From NCBI RefSeq assembly GCF_030687395.1, contig NZ_CP117430.1, positions 2,604,001-2,668,000 on the forward strand: a DNA stretch of 64,000 nt. Reading direction: 5' to 3'. The notes under the pieces are model-generated. The model did no database searches. It saw only the letters and a list, made by a program, of their open reading frames with translations, and was not told the origin of the DNA. Positions 17,177-25,454 of this stretch are shown piece by piece. Position 1 is the stretch's first letter. Every line of letters starts with the position of its first letter. The position numbers and the translations under genes were made by a program. This DNA is from Pseudomonas wuhanensis. Lineage in GTDB: Bacteria > Pseudomonadota > Gammaproteobacteria > Pseudomonadales > Pseudomonadaceae.

Positions 17177-18823
17177 ATGTTTAAGAAACTGAACACGGCC
17201 CTGCTGGGGCTGGCTTTGTCGATGGGGATCACGTCCGCTCACGCGGAAGAGGCAAAGAAAGTCGATGTGCTGCTCATTGGCGGCGGCATCATGAGTGCAA
17301 CGCTGGGTGTCTGGCTCAATGAGCTGGAACCTGGTCTGTCGATGGAAATGGTCGAACGCCTCGACGGCGTCGCCCAGGAAAGCTCCAACGGCTGGAACAA
17401 CGCCGGTACCGGTCACTCCGCCCTGGCCGAGTTGAACTACACCCCGGAAGACGACAAGGGCAACGTCCAGATCCCGAAAGCCGTTGAAATCAACGAAGCC
17501 TTCCAGATCTCCCGTCAGTTCTGGGCCTGGCAAGTTCAGCAAGGCGTGCTGAAGAACCCGCGTTCGTTCATCAACTCCACTCCGCACATGAGCTTTGTGT
17601 GGGGCGATGACAACATCAAGTTCCTGAAGAAGCGCTACGAAGCCCTGCAAGCGAGCCCGCTGTTCGCCGGCATGCAGTACTCCGAAGACCCGGCTGTGAT
17701 CAAGAAGTGGGTTCCGCTGATGATGGAAGGGCGTGACCCGAACCAGAAAGTCGCGGCCACCTGGAGCCCGCTCGGCACCGACATGAACTTTGGCGAGATC
17801 ACCCGCCAGTTCGTCGCGCACCTGCAAACCACGCCGAAGTTCGACTTGAAACTGTCTAGCGAAGTGCAAGACATCACCAAGAACGAAGACGGCAGCTGGC
17901 GCGTCAGCTACAAAAACCTGAAAGACGGCACCAAAACCGAAACCGACGCCAAGTTCGTCTTCATCGGCGCGGGCGGCGGTGCACTGCACCTGCTGCAGAA
18001 GTCCGGCATTCCTGAAGCCAAGGAATACGCAGGCTTCCCGGTTGGCGGCTCGTTCCTGGTGACCGAAAACCCGACCCTGGCCGAACAACACCTGGCCAAG
18101 GCCTACGGCAAAGCCTCCGTTGGCGCACCGCCAATGTCGGTTCCGCACCTGGACACCCGTGTTCTGGACGGCAAGCGCGTCATCCTGTTTGGCCCATTCG
18201 CGACCTTCAGCACCAAGTTCCTGAAAGAAGGCTCGTACCTGGACCTGCTGACCACCACGACCACCCACAACGTGTGGCCAATGACCAAGGTCGGCATCAA
18301 GGAATACCCGCTGGTCGAGTACCTTGCAGGCCAACTGATGCTGTCTGACGAAGACCGCCTCAACGCCCTGAAAGAATACTTCCCGAACGCCAAAGCCGAA
18401 GACTGGCGCCTGTGGCAAGCCGGCCAACGCGTGCAAATCATCAAGCGTGATGAAGCTGCCGGTGGCGTGCTGAAACTGGGTACCGAGATCGTTGCTTCCG
18501 CAGACGGCACCATCGCCGGCCTGCTGGGCGCATCGCCGGGCGCATCGACTGCCGCACCGATCATGCTGACCGTGCTGCAGAAAGTGTTCAAGGACAAGGT
18601 TGCCTCGCCAGCCTGGCAGGAAAAGCTGCACCAGATCGTGCCTAGCTATGGCACTCAGCTGAACAGCAGCCCTGAGAAAGTGGCTCAAGAGTGGGCTTAC
18701 ACCTCCAAGGTGCTGGAGCTGACTCCACCGCCGGCGATTGGTCAGGTGGCGGCTCCGGCTGCTGCCCCGGCTGCTCCGGCCAAGGCGCCGAAGGCTAATG
18801 CTGCGACGGATATGGCTTTGTAA
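17177..18823 (+). CDS. mqo: Malate:quinone oxidoreductase
   Basis: The 548-residue enzyme oxidises malate to oxaloacetate and passes electrons to the quinone pool at the cytoplasmic membrane. The FAD-binding [12 protein letters not shown] lies near residue 33 and the Mqo signature [15 protein letters not shown] near 69. A hydrophobic signal-like N-terminus ([15 protein letters not shown]) precedes the Rossmann motif, as in one of the Mqo forms of Pseudomonas. The last 30 residues are rich in alanine and proline and lie outside the catalytic fold. The ATG at 17177 is preferred to a GTG at 17168 because AGG is better spaced. Confidence 0.95.
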   Translation: MFKKLNTALLGLALSMGITSAHAEEAKKVDVLLIGGGIMSATLGVWLNELEPGLSMEMVERLDGVAQESSNGWNNAGTGHSALAELNYTPEDDKGNVQIPKAVEINEAFQISRQFWAWQVQQGVLKNPRSFINSTPHMSFVWGDDNIKFLKKRYEALQASPLFAGMQYSEDPAVIKKWVPLMMEGRDPNQKVAATWSPLGTDMNFGEITRQFVAHLQTTPKFDLKLSSEVQDITKNEDGSWRVSYKNLKDGTKTETDAKFVFIGAGGGALHLLQKSGIPEAKEYAGFPVGGSFLVTENPTLAEQHLAKAYGKASVGAPPMSVPHLDTRVLDGKRVILFGPFATFSTKFLKEGSYLDLLTTTTTHNVWPMTKVGIKEYPLVEYLAGQLMLSDEDRLNALKEYFPNAKAEDWRLWQAGQRVQIIKRDEAAGGVLKLGTEIVASADGTIAGLLGASPGASTAAPIMLTVLQKVFKDKVASPAWQEKLHQIVPSYGTQLNSSPEKVAQEWAYTSKVLELTPPPAIGQVAAPAAAPAAPAKAPKANAATDMAL

Positions 18824-18840
18824 GTAGAAGCGTGATTGGA

Positions 18841-18877
18841 AAGCCCACTGGATCGGTGACGGTCAGTGGGCTTTTTT
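18841..18877 (+). terminator. Rho-independent terminator of mqo
   Basis: AAGCCCACTG and CAGTGGGCTT form a ten-base stem followed by a T run, directly after the mqo stop codon. Confidence 0.9.
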
Positions 18878-18931
18878 GTGGGTGGGATTCAGTGCAGATG
18901 ATTTGCGAGAGTCGCCAAAAGGAGCTGCTTT

Positions 18932-18973
18932 TGTGGCGAGGGAGCTTGCTCCCGTTGGGCTGCGGAGCAGTCC
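18932..18973. repeat. Single REP-like repeat
   Basis: A lone copy of the GTGGCGAGGGAGCTTGC repeat followed by CCCGTTGGGCTGCGGAGCAG. A paired version of the same family lies at 61962-62050. Confidence 0.75.
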
Positions 18974-19073
18974 CAGCGCGTGATCGGCCGTTTGGTGACC
19001 ATGTCACCGCAGGCGCTTTTGAAGGGGGATTTGAGGGTGAAGCTGGATGCGCCCTTCGCATCGCAACTATCAA

Positions 19074-19111
19074 AGCCCTTTACCGAGGGGCAAGCCTCTC
19101 AGTAAAGGGCT
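19074..19111 (-). terminator. Terminator of the DUF6124 gene
   Basis: A long hairpin made of AGCCCTTTAC and GTAAAGGGCT with an inner GAGG/CCTC pairing lies seven bases past the minus-strand stop codon and is followed by TTTGATAG. Confidence 0.75.
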
Positions 19112-19117
19112 GAGTGA

Positions 19118-19480
19118 TTACTTAGGTGGAACGAAGTTATCCAGCATTCGATTCACCGCCAGTTCCGCCAGCATGATGACCTGCTGAAGCGCCAGCAGGG
19201 TATTGCGGTGGGTGCCCTCCACCAATGCAGCGATGTCGCTGGCCATGACACTGGCCGACGCCAGGTTCTCGCACGTTTGAACCAGCAAGGCTTCATGGCC
19301 GACATCCGGCGCAACCATGTACATGGTGCTGGGTTTACGTGGGGTGTTGTTCATGATCGCCGCCGGGTTGAGGTAGAAATTTAGGGCGCGCTCGGCGGCT
19401 TCGTTGAGTTTTTTTGAATCGAGGGATTCGTACGGGGATGCCGGATCGGTGTCCGGTGGATTGGGTGTCACTTTGAACAT
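19118..19480 (-). CDS. DUF6124 family protein
   Basis: The 120-residue protein starts FKVTPNPP and contains SKKLNEAAERALNFYL, the usual N-terminal signature of DUF6124 proteins of Pseudomonas, then a helical C-terminal half (LLVQTCENLASASVMASD). Function is unknown. GGGAG eight bases before the ATG at 19480 sets the start. A decayed second copy lies upstream at about 19858-20015, and the intervening leader is highly structured. Confidence 0.8.
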   Translation of the reverse strand: MFKVTPNPPDTDPASPYESLDSKKLNEAAERALNFYLNPAAIMNNTPRKPSTMYMVAPDVGHEALLVQTCENLASASVMASDIAALVEGTHRNTLLALQQVIMLAELAVNRMLDNFVPPK

Positions 19481-19551
19481 AGATGAAACTCCCACTTAGA
19501 ATAAATAAGAGCCATCACCCTCGCTACCAAACGAAGAGTGGCGGCCATACG

Positions 19552-19795
19552 CGGGTTGGTAGACCGGTCTAAGTAGGAAACCCGGCGCTCACAATGGAGC
19601 CCCACGCATGACCACCATATAAAGCTGAGCCCAAAAAAGGGACTCATAAGGTGTCGCCATGCGACTACTTAAAGGCGGGCTACCAAACCCGATCACTGTT
19701 TTTCAGTGACAGGGAAACGATATAGCCCGCCCCACAGCCGCACAAGCCAGCGGATTCTGGCGCACGCGTAGGCAACGACGCAAGGCGTTGTAGCC
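19552..19795 (-). other. Structured leader region with stacked hairpins
   Basis: Three strong inverted repeats lie in this gap. CGGGTT/AACCCG (19552-19584) encloses the ten-base palindrome AGACCGGTCT. GGCGGGCTA/TAGCCCGCC (19674-19731) encloses TCACTG/CAGTGA. GGC-ACGACGC/GCGTTGT-GCC (19771-19795) has a three-base loop. CTACCAAAC or its complement occurs at the edges of several of them. The whole lies upstream of the DUF6124 gene on the same strand, so it may be its 5' leader or an independent small RNA. No protein-coding frame of note crosses it. Confidence 0.5.
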
Positions 19796-19857
19796 GTTAG
19801 GACGTAACAGCGGGTGTCTTTAAACACGCATCGTTAAACGTGTGAGCGCTTTCAAAA

Positions 19858-20015
19858 AAACGAGGAAGCGTCTGACATTTTTAGGGTTGTGTTGCGGCGC
19901 GACCGCACCTGTCGCCCGCTTAAAGTCATGCAGGGCGCGCGCGACGGCGTTTTTTTTTTGAATCGAGGGTTTGGTAGGAGAATGCCGGATCGGTCACCGG
20001 CGGATGGATATGACG
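19858..20015 (-). pseudogene. Decayed second copy of the DUF6124 gene
   Basis: Read on the minus strand, CGATCCGGCATTC, CTCGATTCAAAAAAA and GCGCGCCCTG closely match the start of the intact DUF6124 gene at 19380-19450. The ATG is lost, and an internal stretch of about 18 bases after the A run is missing, which breaks the frame. Weak similarity continues to about 19858. This points to an old tandem duplication of which only the left copy survives. Confidence 0.65.
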
Positions 20016-20232
20016 CTGACCGCTGCGTCGGTACTTTTGAATGGAGCCGTGCAGAGTTGAAAAAGGATGGCAGCTGTAGATAGGTAATGGAGTCGTGGGA
20101 GGAGCTTCGCAATACCGACTTGGCCGAGGGCACCCTGTGCCACGGGCTGCTCCGCCCGGTCACTGCGGCGGTGACGGGAGACAAGATAACCGGCGACCGC
20201 CTGGCGCTGTATCAACCCTAACGCGAGGGAAC

Positions 20233-20290
20233 GACTGCTACTGGCCGATTTATGCCCATCGCGAAGGGCAGAAAACGGCCAAAAGCAGCC
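20233..20290. repeat. Intergenic hairpin repeat, copy 1
   Basis: GACTGCTACTGGCCGATT is mirrored by a right arm ending CGGCCAAAAGCAGCC, giving arms of about 25 bases and a seven-base loop. It is the first of a family of copies spread through 20-36 kb. Confidence 0.7.
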
Positions 20291-20370
20291 CGTCGCGATC
20301 AGAAACGTTTGACGACAACGCGTCGCTCTCGCACTCTGTTTTACCCCCTATTTCTTCACTAGGCTTCCCT

Positions 20371-20841
20371 ATGTCATTCGCGACCGTAGTGCTGCTCGAC
20401 TCCTGGCCACAGCCAAGTACGTCGCCCGAACCCGTCGTGTTCGCCACGGACACGCAGCTATGTTTACGGTACTGCACCGCTGGGGAAGAAATAGCTGTAA
20501 TTCATTTTCCCCTAGTAAAAAAAATTCAGTTCGGGTCACCAAACGACGAGGCATTGGGCGGCCATCCGCTTATTGGACTTGGCCTCAAGCATTACCAAAT
20601 TCATCGAATAGATAATTCGCCTTGGCTAGCAGAGCTTGAGCAGAGAAACGCCATTCACCCACGACACGATAAACAGCGGTTTCTAAAAGATGCCATCCAC
20701 TATGTCTTTACGTTTCAGGACTCTACCCTGGAATGCATCGTAATTGAGGGGCAGTTCTGGTATCCAAAAGTACAAGTCTTTACCTCGGAGCAGAAGGCAA
20801 GGGATGTCTGGCGCCAACTGATCAACGACGTGGGCGCATGA
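20371..20841 (+). CDS. Hypothetical protein (156 aa)
   Basis: From the ATG at 20371 the product is 156 residues with alternating beta strands and a helical end (WRQLINDVGA), and no signal peptide or membrane segment. An upstream frame extension crosses the intergenic repeat and is unlikely to be coding. AGG ten bases before the ATG is a weak ribosome site. Base composition is lower in GC than the flanking core genes. The size and isolation resemble immunity proteins, but no family is recognised. Confidence 0.55.
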   Translation: MSFATVVLLDSWPQPSTSPEPVVFATDTQLCLRYCTAGEEIAVIHFPLVKKIQFGSPNDEALGGHPLIGLGLKHYQIHRIDNSPWLAELEQRNAIHPRHDKQRFLKDAIHYVFTFQDSTLECIVIEGQFWYPKVQVFTSEQKARDVWRQLINDVGA

Positions 20842-20967
20842 TCCCCCATTGTCGCGTCTAGCCAAGTCACTTTCCAAATTCCAGCGTCAGATCGGAAAGG
20901 TGTGCCGGTCCAAAACGTTTAGTACTGTTATGATTAGAAAATGAAAGGGAACGCAAAAAAATCAACC

Positions 20968-21258
20968 ATGAATCCAATTCGGCCCACCCCTGCGGCATAC
21001 CACACAGACGACAGCTACTGGCACCTTCTTACCGCAGAAGATGGCTCGGTATATGTTCTCGTCAACTGCGAAGCGACTTTTGTGAGTTACGACACTCTGG
21101 TTAAGCTCAACTACGAGGAGCTGCGCGACTACCACGGCTTGGGCTGGCTATCCATTCAGCACCTGGCTAACCGGATCAACTACTTTGTCGATGATTACAA
21201 TAGCCGACGGATCACCGGCCCTTTGCTCGATGCAGCTATACAGGCGTCGAAGCACTAA
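20968..21258 (+). CDS. Hypothetical protein (96 aa)
   Basis: A small acidic protein, starting MNPIRPTP, with a YWHLL-EDGSVYVLVNC strand pair followed by a helix (LNYEELRDYHGLG) and FVDDYNSRR. No family is recognised. An in-frame ATG at 20941 would add nine lysine-rich residues; neither start has a convincing ribosome site. It follows the 156-residue gene in the same direction. Confidence 0.5.
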   Translation: MNPIRPTPAAYHTDDSYWHLLTAEDGSVYVLVNCEATFVSYDTLVKLNYEELRDYHGLGWLSIQHLANRINYFVDDYNSRRITGPLLDAAIQASKH

Positions 21259-21313
21259 ACATCCCCCAGACATCTGCCTAGTGTTCGTCAGTTCGCAGTT
21301 GGATGACGGCTAT

Positions 21314-21387
21314 GGGCCGATTTCTACCTGTCGCCACCGTCAGCTTTGGGTCGACAGCCCACCTTCACGACAGGCAGAAATCGGTCA
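21314..21387. repeat. Intergenic hairpin repeat, copy 2
   Basis: GGGCCGATTTCTACCTGTCG is mirrored by CGACAGGCAGAAATCGGTC. The spacer is longer than in copy 1. Confidence 0.7.
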
Positions 21388-21406
21388 ATGGGTACTTGTC
21401 TTGAAC

Positions 21407-21464
21407 GGCTGCAATGGGTCGATTGCAGCCCTTCGTGACTGGCAGCGATCGGCCAAAAGCAGCC
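21407..21464. repeat. Intergenic hairpin repeat, copy 3
   Basis: GGCTGCAATGGGTCGATTG is mirrored by CGATCGGCCAAAAGCAGCC around CCTTCGTGACTGG. Copies 2 and 3 lie side by side in a 350-base gap that holds no supported gene. Confidence 0.7.
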
Positions 21465-21610
21465 TCTTTGGCTCGCCCGCGCGCGGCCGTAAACACGTCA
21501 GTGCAATCAAGAATGGGACGAAGCAAACTGCGCTCCTAGCTCAGGGCGAATTTTAATGTATTTAAAAAATAGATCCGCCACCTGTTACTAAACAATTAAG
21601 GAACGAGGAA

Positions 21611-22339
21611 ATGGACAGCAAACGAGTGTGGGTAACGACTGGGCTTTCTATTCTTAGTGTGGCAACTGTAATTACAGCAACCCCTTGGATTCTAACATTT
21701 CGTGATAATGCGTGGAGCGAGAACCCTGCAAGCTGGGGTGTGTTTGGGGATTACATTGGGGGAACACTAGCCACCATCCTTGCGGCCTTTAGCTTTCTAG
21801 GACTTATGTATAACGTGTGGTTGCAAGGCCAAGCCATGCAGAGCGACAGAGAACTACGTGACGACGAAATTTACAACAAGCAGGCAATTACATGTTTGGA
21901 ACGTGCATTTAACCGAGTTTACCGTGAAGGGAGCAGCATTCCGATACGGGATAGGACAGCATGGCTGGATTGTGCAAGGTTCCTGCTGTCTGCGGACAAA
22001 CTGTACGACAAGATAAAGTCAGACGGGTTTAAAGTGATGTATGAAAGCGAACGAGAATACTGGCGATGGAAGTTCGCAGATTTATTTGAGCCTGTAGAGG
22101 ATTTTGAAGTTTCACAACAACCATCATACTTTGACGGTCCTATCCCAGATGAAAAGATTGATCATAGTTCTATCTACGTAATCTATAGCTTTTCGACGTG
22201 GCAGAAAGATCAGCCGGACATTTTGGAGAAGGTTATGAGCGATGGCGGAGACTTGAACATGGTTAGCAAAAAATATAGAGGGGCTAGGGAATTTTTGAGT
22301 AGGTCCGCCAGGTTTCAGCAGCGAGTTATAGAGAGATGA
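21611..22339 (+). CDS. AbiC-like two-helix membrane protein
   Basis: The 242-residue protein has two N-terminal membrane helices (about residues 8-28 and 45-68) around WGVFGDYIGGTLATI, then a charged cytoplasmic region. The GDYIGGTL pattern between the helices and the LQGQ after them resemble the start of proteins annotated as putative phage abortive infection proteins. The soluble part is not recognised. GAGGAA precedes the ATG. The gene is clearly poorer in GC than its neighbours, which fits horizontal acquisition. A defence role is an inference from the N-terminus only. Confidence 0.6.
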   Translation: MDSKRVWVTTGLSILSVATVITATPWILTFRDNAWSENPASWGVFGDYIGGTLATILAAFSFLGLMYNVWLQGQAMQSDRELRDDEIYNKQAITCLERAFNRVYREGSSIPIRDRTAWLDCARFLLSADKLYDKIKSDGFKVMYESEREYWRWKFADLFEPVEDFEVSQQPSYFDGPIPDEKIDHSSIYVIYSFSTWQKDQPDILEKVMSDGGDLNMVSKKYRGAREFLSRSARFQQRVIER

Positions 22340-22463
22340 AGTGCAACTATTACATTCGGAACTTCTGAAGATCCCTGCATCAGCCAGGGCATTTTCGCAA
22401 ATTGACCTGATCGCATCTTCACTAGATGCTCGGGCAGCTTTGGGGCGAAAGCGGTCGCTCGTG

Positions 22464-22528
22464 AGCGGCTGCTTCTGGCCGTTTTTTGCCTGTCGCAAGG
22501 ACGCCAACCGACCCAAAACAGTCATCTG
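22464..22528. repeat. Intergenic hairpin repeat, copy 4 (degenerate)
   Basis: CGGCTGCTTCTGGCCG with TGCCTGTCGC is followed by a poorly matching right arm (CCGACCCAAAACAGTC). Confidence 0.6.
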
Positions 22529-22564
22529 AACCGCATTGATCGACAGGAATGCCATCCACCAATC

Positions 22565-22933
22565 TTAAAATCGGGATGGTGGCTCGTTTCCGGCTTTGAG
22601 CTGCAAAAAGACCTGATCCGGATCTGCCTGGCACCAGTATCTGAACAGAAGGCGAGGCTCGGTATTTCCGAAATATTGATCCACGATGCTCTCGGGGGGC
22701 GTGGTGAGTTTAGGTTCTGGCCATTGCTGCGCTAAAACACCTATTGGTTTGCCAGACGAACAAATAATCCAGGTTGCCTTGCCTCCATTGATACCAGGTA
22801 GGTAGCCCATACCTTGTATCACTTTGATTAAGGCACGCAGGGTTGCTGATGGATCGAGTGTGATCGACGTCGCATGGCTTTCCAAATCATCCCCCGCATG
22901 AACGCTATCTCGATCAATGGCAACTTCCAACAT
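22565..22933 (-). CDS. Hypothetical protein (122 aa)
   Basis: A strong AAGGAG site lies six bases before the ATG at 22933. The 122-residue product begins LEVAIDRDSVHAGDDL, contains a TLRALIKVIQGMGYLPGI helix-loop and ends in an acidic, proline-rich region. No membrane segment or known motif is seen. It lies among orphan small genes and hairpin repeats. No function can be assigned. Confidence 0.6.
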   Translation of the reverse strand: MLEVAIDRDSVHAGDDLESHATSITLDPSATLRALIKVIQGMGYLPGINGGKATWIICSSGKPIGVLAQQWPEPKLTTPPESIVDQYFGNTEPRLLFRYWCQADPDQVFLQLKAGNEPPSRF

Positions 22934-23006
22934 GACTGCTCCTTTTTAGCGCTGTGCTGTCACTAGATCGACCAGCGTAGAGAACATCAGCGGCTACCTG
23001 TCTACA

Positions 23007-23056
23007 GTCTGCAATTGGCCGATTGCCGTCTGTGGCGATGGGCAGCAACCCAAGCG
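23007..23056. repeat. Intergenic hairpin repeat, copy 5
   Basis: GTCTGCAATTGGCCGATTGC is partly mirrored by GGCAGCAACCCAAGCGG, within the gap between two divergent small genes. Confidence 0.6.
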
Positions 23057-23118
23057 GACATCTACACTCTCTGATTGAATAAGCTATCGCCCACTGCACG
23101 ATACTCGGACTTGAACGA

Positions 23119-23484
23119 ATGACAGACAATCCTTTTCGTATTCCAACAGATGCTGAAATTGCTGACGCAGAGAGCAGGCTCAATTTTCGATTTCCCGATC
23201 AATATATCCGGTTCCTGAAAGGTGGCAGCGATGTCGCAAACGCCGCATTTGAACCTGCGGTGATTTTGGGGGAATGCATCCATCTAGATATCTTTGCAAT
23301 TACCGAAACCGCCTGGGCCCAGGGTGTGCCCCGGGATTGGTTGCCTTTCATTGAAGATAACAGCGACTACTTCTGCATATCGGAGGCTGGTGTTGTTCGA
23401 TACTGGTCACACAACGGAAGTACAGACGAAAGTTGGCCAACCTTTGCCGCCTGGTTCGAACAGGTCTGCATAGCCCTTGAGTAG
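23119..23484 (+). CDS. SMI1/KNR4 family protein (immunity-like)
   Basis: The 121-residue protein starts with the family pattern PTDAEIADAESRLNFRFPDQYIRFL, then has DWLPFIEDNSDYFCI and ends WPTFAAWFEQV, the usual SMI1/KNR4 order. In bacteria this superfamily supplies immunity proteins against polymorphic and contact-dependent toxins. No toxin gene lies nearby, so it would be an orphan immunity gene, or may have another role. Confidence 0.8.
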   Translation: MTDNPFRIPTDAEIADAESRLNFRFPDQYIRFLKGGSDVANAAFEPAVILGECIHLDIFAITETAWAQGVPRDWLPFIEDNSDYFCISEAGVVRYWSHNGSTDESWPTFAAWFEQVCIALE

Positions 23485-23520
23485 TGTCTGTACGAGATCT
23501 GCAATCCATACCCAGCGTCC

Positions 23521-23590
23521 GCGTCTGGCCGATTACTGCCTGTCGCGAGAGGCAGCTTGGGGAGGTAACAGTCCTTCGCGACCGGCAGGT
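23521..23590. repeat. Intergenic hairpin repeat, copy 6
   Basis: TCTGGCCGATTACTGCCTG followed by TCGCGAGAGGCAG, ending in CTTCGCGACCGGCAGG; same family as the copies to the left. Confidence 0.6.
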
Positions 23591-23623
23591 CTTAGCAACC
23601 AACCCCACATCACCGAACCACAC

Positions 23624-25345
23624 TCACTCCGGCAACCCAGCCAGCCGCAACCCATCAGCAAACCGCTTAAAATCCTCAGAACGCTGGATCGGCAACCAGT
23701 CCTTCAGATTAGAAACACGCAAAGACGGATCCAGCTCGTGCAAACGCTGCATCGCCTGCTTCGCTTTGTCCATGCGTCCGCTGAGCGCATGACTGGCCGC
23801 GATCAGGGCAACTGATGCCAGGAGGCAGGGCAGGTTCCTCAGCGCCTTTTCCGCCCAGTCAGAAGCGGGATCGAAGCGCCCGGCGAAGAAGTGCGCGAGC
23901 GCCATCCCGACCTGCATCCTGAACATTTCCGGATCCAGCGGACTCAAGCGCACGGCATGGGTCAAATCCTTGATGGCGGCATCTGCTTCACCGCGCAGTG
24001 CGCGCAGGATTCCGCCCAGGAACCAGGCGGGGGCGAGGTTGGGGTTGAGCAGGCGTGCCCGGTCGAGCAGGGCAATGCCGCCATCGACGTCGCCGGCGAG
24101 GTGGGCAAGTGCATGTCCGCCTCGCGTCAGTGCCACCGCATCATCCCGGCCGAGTTCTACCGCCAAACGCGCAAGTCGTGCGCCCTCGGCGATTTCTTGA
24201 GGCCGATCGGTCATCCAGCCATTCAACTTGCGCCAGAAGTGGCACCAGGCGGCCATGCCATAGGCCGATGCAAATTCCGGATCGAGCTCGATGGCCTTGT
24301 AGAACAACGGCAGCGCTTGCTCGATGGCTTCGCGGGTGCCGTTGTGCAGTTTCGCCATGCCGCGCAGGTAATAGTCGTATGCGTCCAGGCTTTCCGTTGG
24401 TTTGCGCTTGGCGCGCTCGATTTCTGCCCGTTCCAGCTGCGGTGCTATGGCGCCGACGACGCTTTCGGCGATTTGATCCTGCAGCTCGAAGATGTCGTGG
24501 AGCATTCCTTCGAAGCGCTCCGCCCAGATATGCGTTCCGGTGGTCGCGTCGATCAGCTGCCCGGTGATGCGTATCTTGTTCCCGGACTTGCGCACGCTAC
24601 CTTCCAGCACGTAGCGCACGCCGAGCGTCTGGCCGACGCCCTGTACGTCCACGTCCCGACCCTTGTAGGTGAAGCTTGAATTGCGCGCGATGACGAACAG
24701 CCAGCGGATTCGCGACAGGGCGGCGATGATGTCCTCCACCATGCCGTCGGCGAAATACTCCTGCTCTGGATCGCCGCTCAGGTTCTGGAAGGGCAGGACC
24801 GTAATGGAGGGTTTGTCCGGCAGGACGAGCGTGGGCGCAGGCGTTTGCTTCAGGTCCTCGGGCATGGGTTCTTCGATGTCAGGCTGTCGCGTTTCGCCGA
24901 CCTCATCCACCGTGATTTCGCCGACGAAGCGGTATCCCTTACGGGGGATCGTGCGCACCAGGCGCTGCTCCTCGCCGGTATCGCCGATGGCCTTGCGCAC
25001 CGCATTGATGTGGCTGGTGATGGTCGATTCCGAGACGATCCGACCGCTCCACACTGCCTTGAGCAGGTCGTCCTTGCTGACGACGCGATCGCGGTTGCTG
25101 ACGAGTTGCAGCAATAGGTCGAAGACCTGCGGCCCGACAGCCACCACTTGCCCGCGCAAGGTCAGTTCCCGGCGCTCTTGATCGAGCACGTAGTCTTCAA
25201 ACACGAATGGCAAGGTGAGAATCCCCTGGTCGAGCGCCCCCGACTCCGTGTCCGAGCTGGCGATGGGTAAGTGGTATCGATAATACGGCAGCGCCCGCGG
25301 CAAGGGATACCCGTCGAATAGCTGTTTTTCTGGACGAAAAACCAA
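23624..25345 (-). CDS. Winged-helix/TPR transcriptional regulator
   Basis: This protein (up to 573 residues) has an OmpR/CadC-type DNA-binding domain (near residues 50-145, with SKDDLLKAVWSG and TIPRKGYRFVGE). A TolB-like domain follows (ITVLPFQNLSGDPEQEYFADG, near 185-310), then TPR repeats to the end. There is no membrane segment between the parts. The domain itself starts at about residue 47, so the true start may be a GTG or TTG near 25208-25220 rather than the ATG at 25345. It is transcribed away from an SDR-cupin-efflux operon, which it probably controls. Confidence 0.82.
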   Translation of the reverse strand: MVFRPEKQLFDGYPLPRALPYYRYHLPIASSDTESGALDQGILTLPFVFEDYVLDQERRELTLRGQVVAVGPQVFDLLLQLVSNRDRVVSKDDLLKAVWSGRIVSESTITSHINAVRKAIGDTGEEQRLVRTIPRKGYRFVGEITVDEVGETRQPDIEEPMPEDLKQTPAPTLVLPDKPSITVLPFQNLSGDPEQEYFADGMVEDIIAALSRIRWLFVIARNSSFTYKGRDVDVQGVGQTLGVRYVLEGSVRKSGNKIRITGQLIDATTGTHIWAERFEGMLHDIFELQDQIAESVVGAIAPQLERAEIERAKRKPTESLDAYDYYLRGMAKLHNGTREAIEQALPLFYKAIELDPEFASAYGMAAWCHFWRKLNGWMTDRPQEIAEGARLARLAVELGRDDAVALTRGGHALAHLAGDVDGGIALLDRARLLNPNLAPAWFLGGILRALRGEADAAIKDLTHAVRLSPLDPEMFRMQVGMALAHFFAGRFDPASDWAEKALRNLPCLLASVALIAASHALSGRMDKAKQAMQRLHELDPSLRVSNLKDWLPIQRSEDFKRFADGLRLAGLPE

Positions 25346-25349
25346 GCTT

Positions 25350-25369
25350 CCTTGAAGGCAAACTCAAGG
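25350..25369. promoter_or_regulatory. Operator candidate between regulator and SDR operon
   Basis: CCTTGA and TCAAGG form an inverted repeat with an eight-base spacer in the divergent gap. It is a candidate site for the winged-helix regulator. Confidence 0.4.
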
Positions 25370-25454
25370 CCGGTACAAGGACGTCCCTGACGCGCGCTGG
25401 CACTCTCAATCTACATCGACGGCAATGGTTGCAGTCGAGAAACGGAGAGAAACC

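Noticed and set aside
17171..18688. Open frame of 505 codons opposite mqo
   Set aside because: It is antisense to mqo, whose signature motifs are clear, and its translation is low in complexity and unrelated to any family.
19552..19795. Integron attC site
   Set aside because: The nested hairpins have the right size, but no integrase or cassette array is present and the core-site sequences are not matched.
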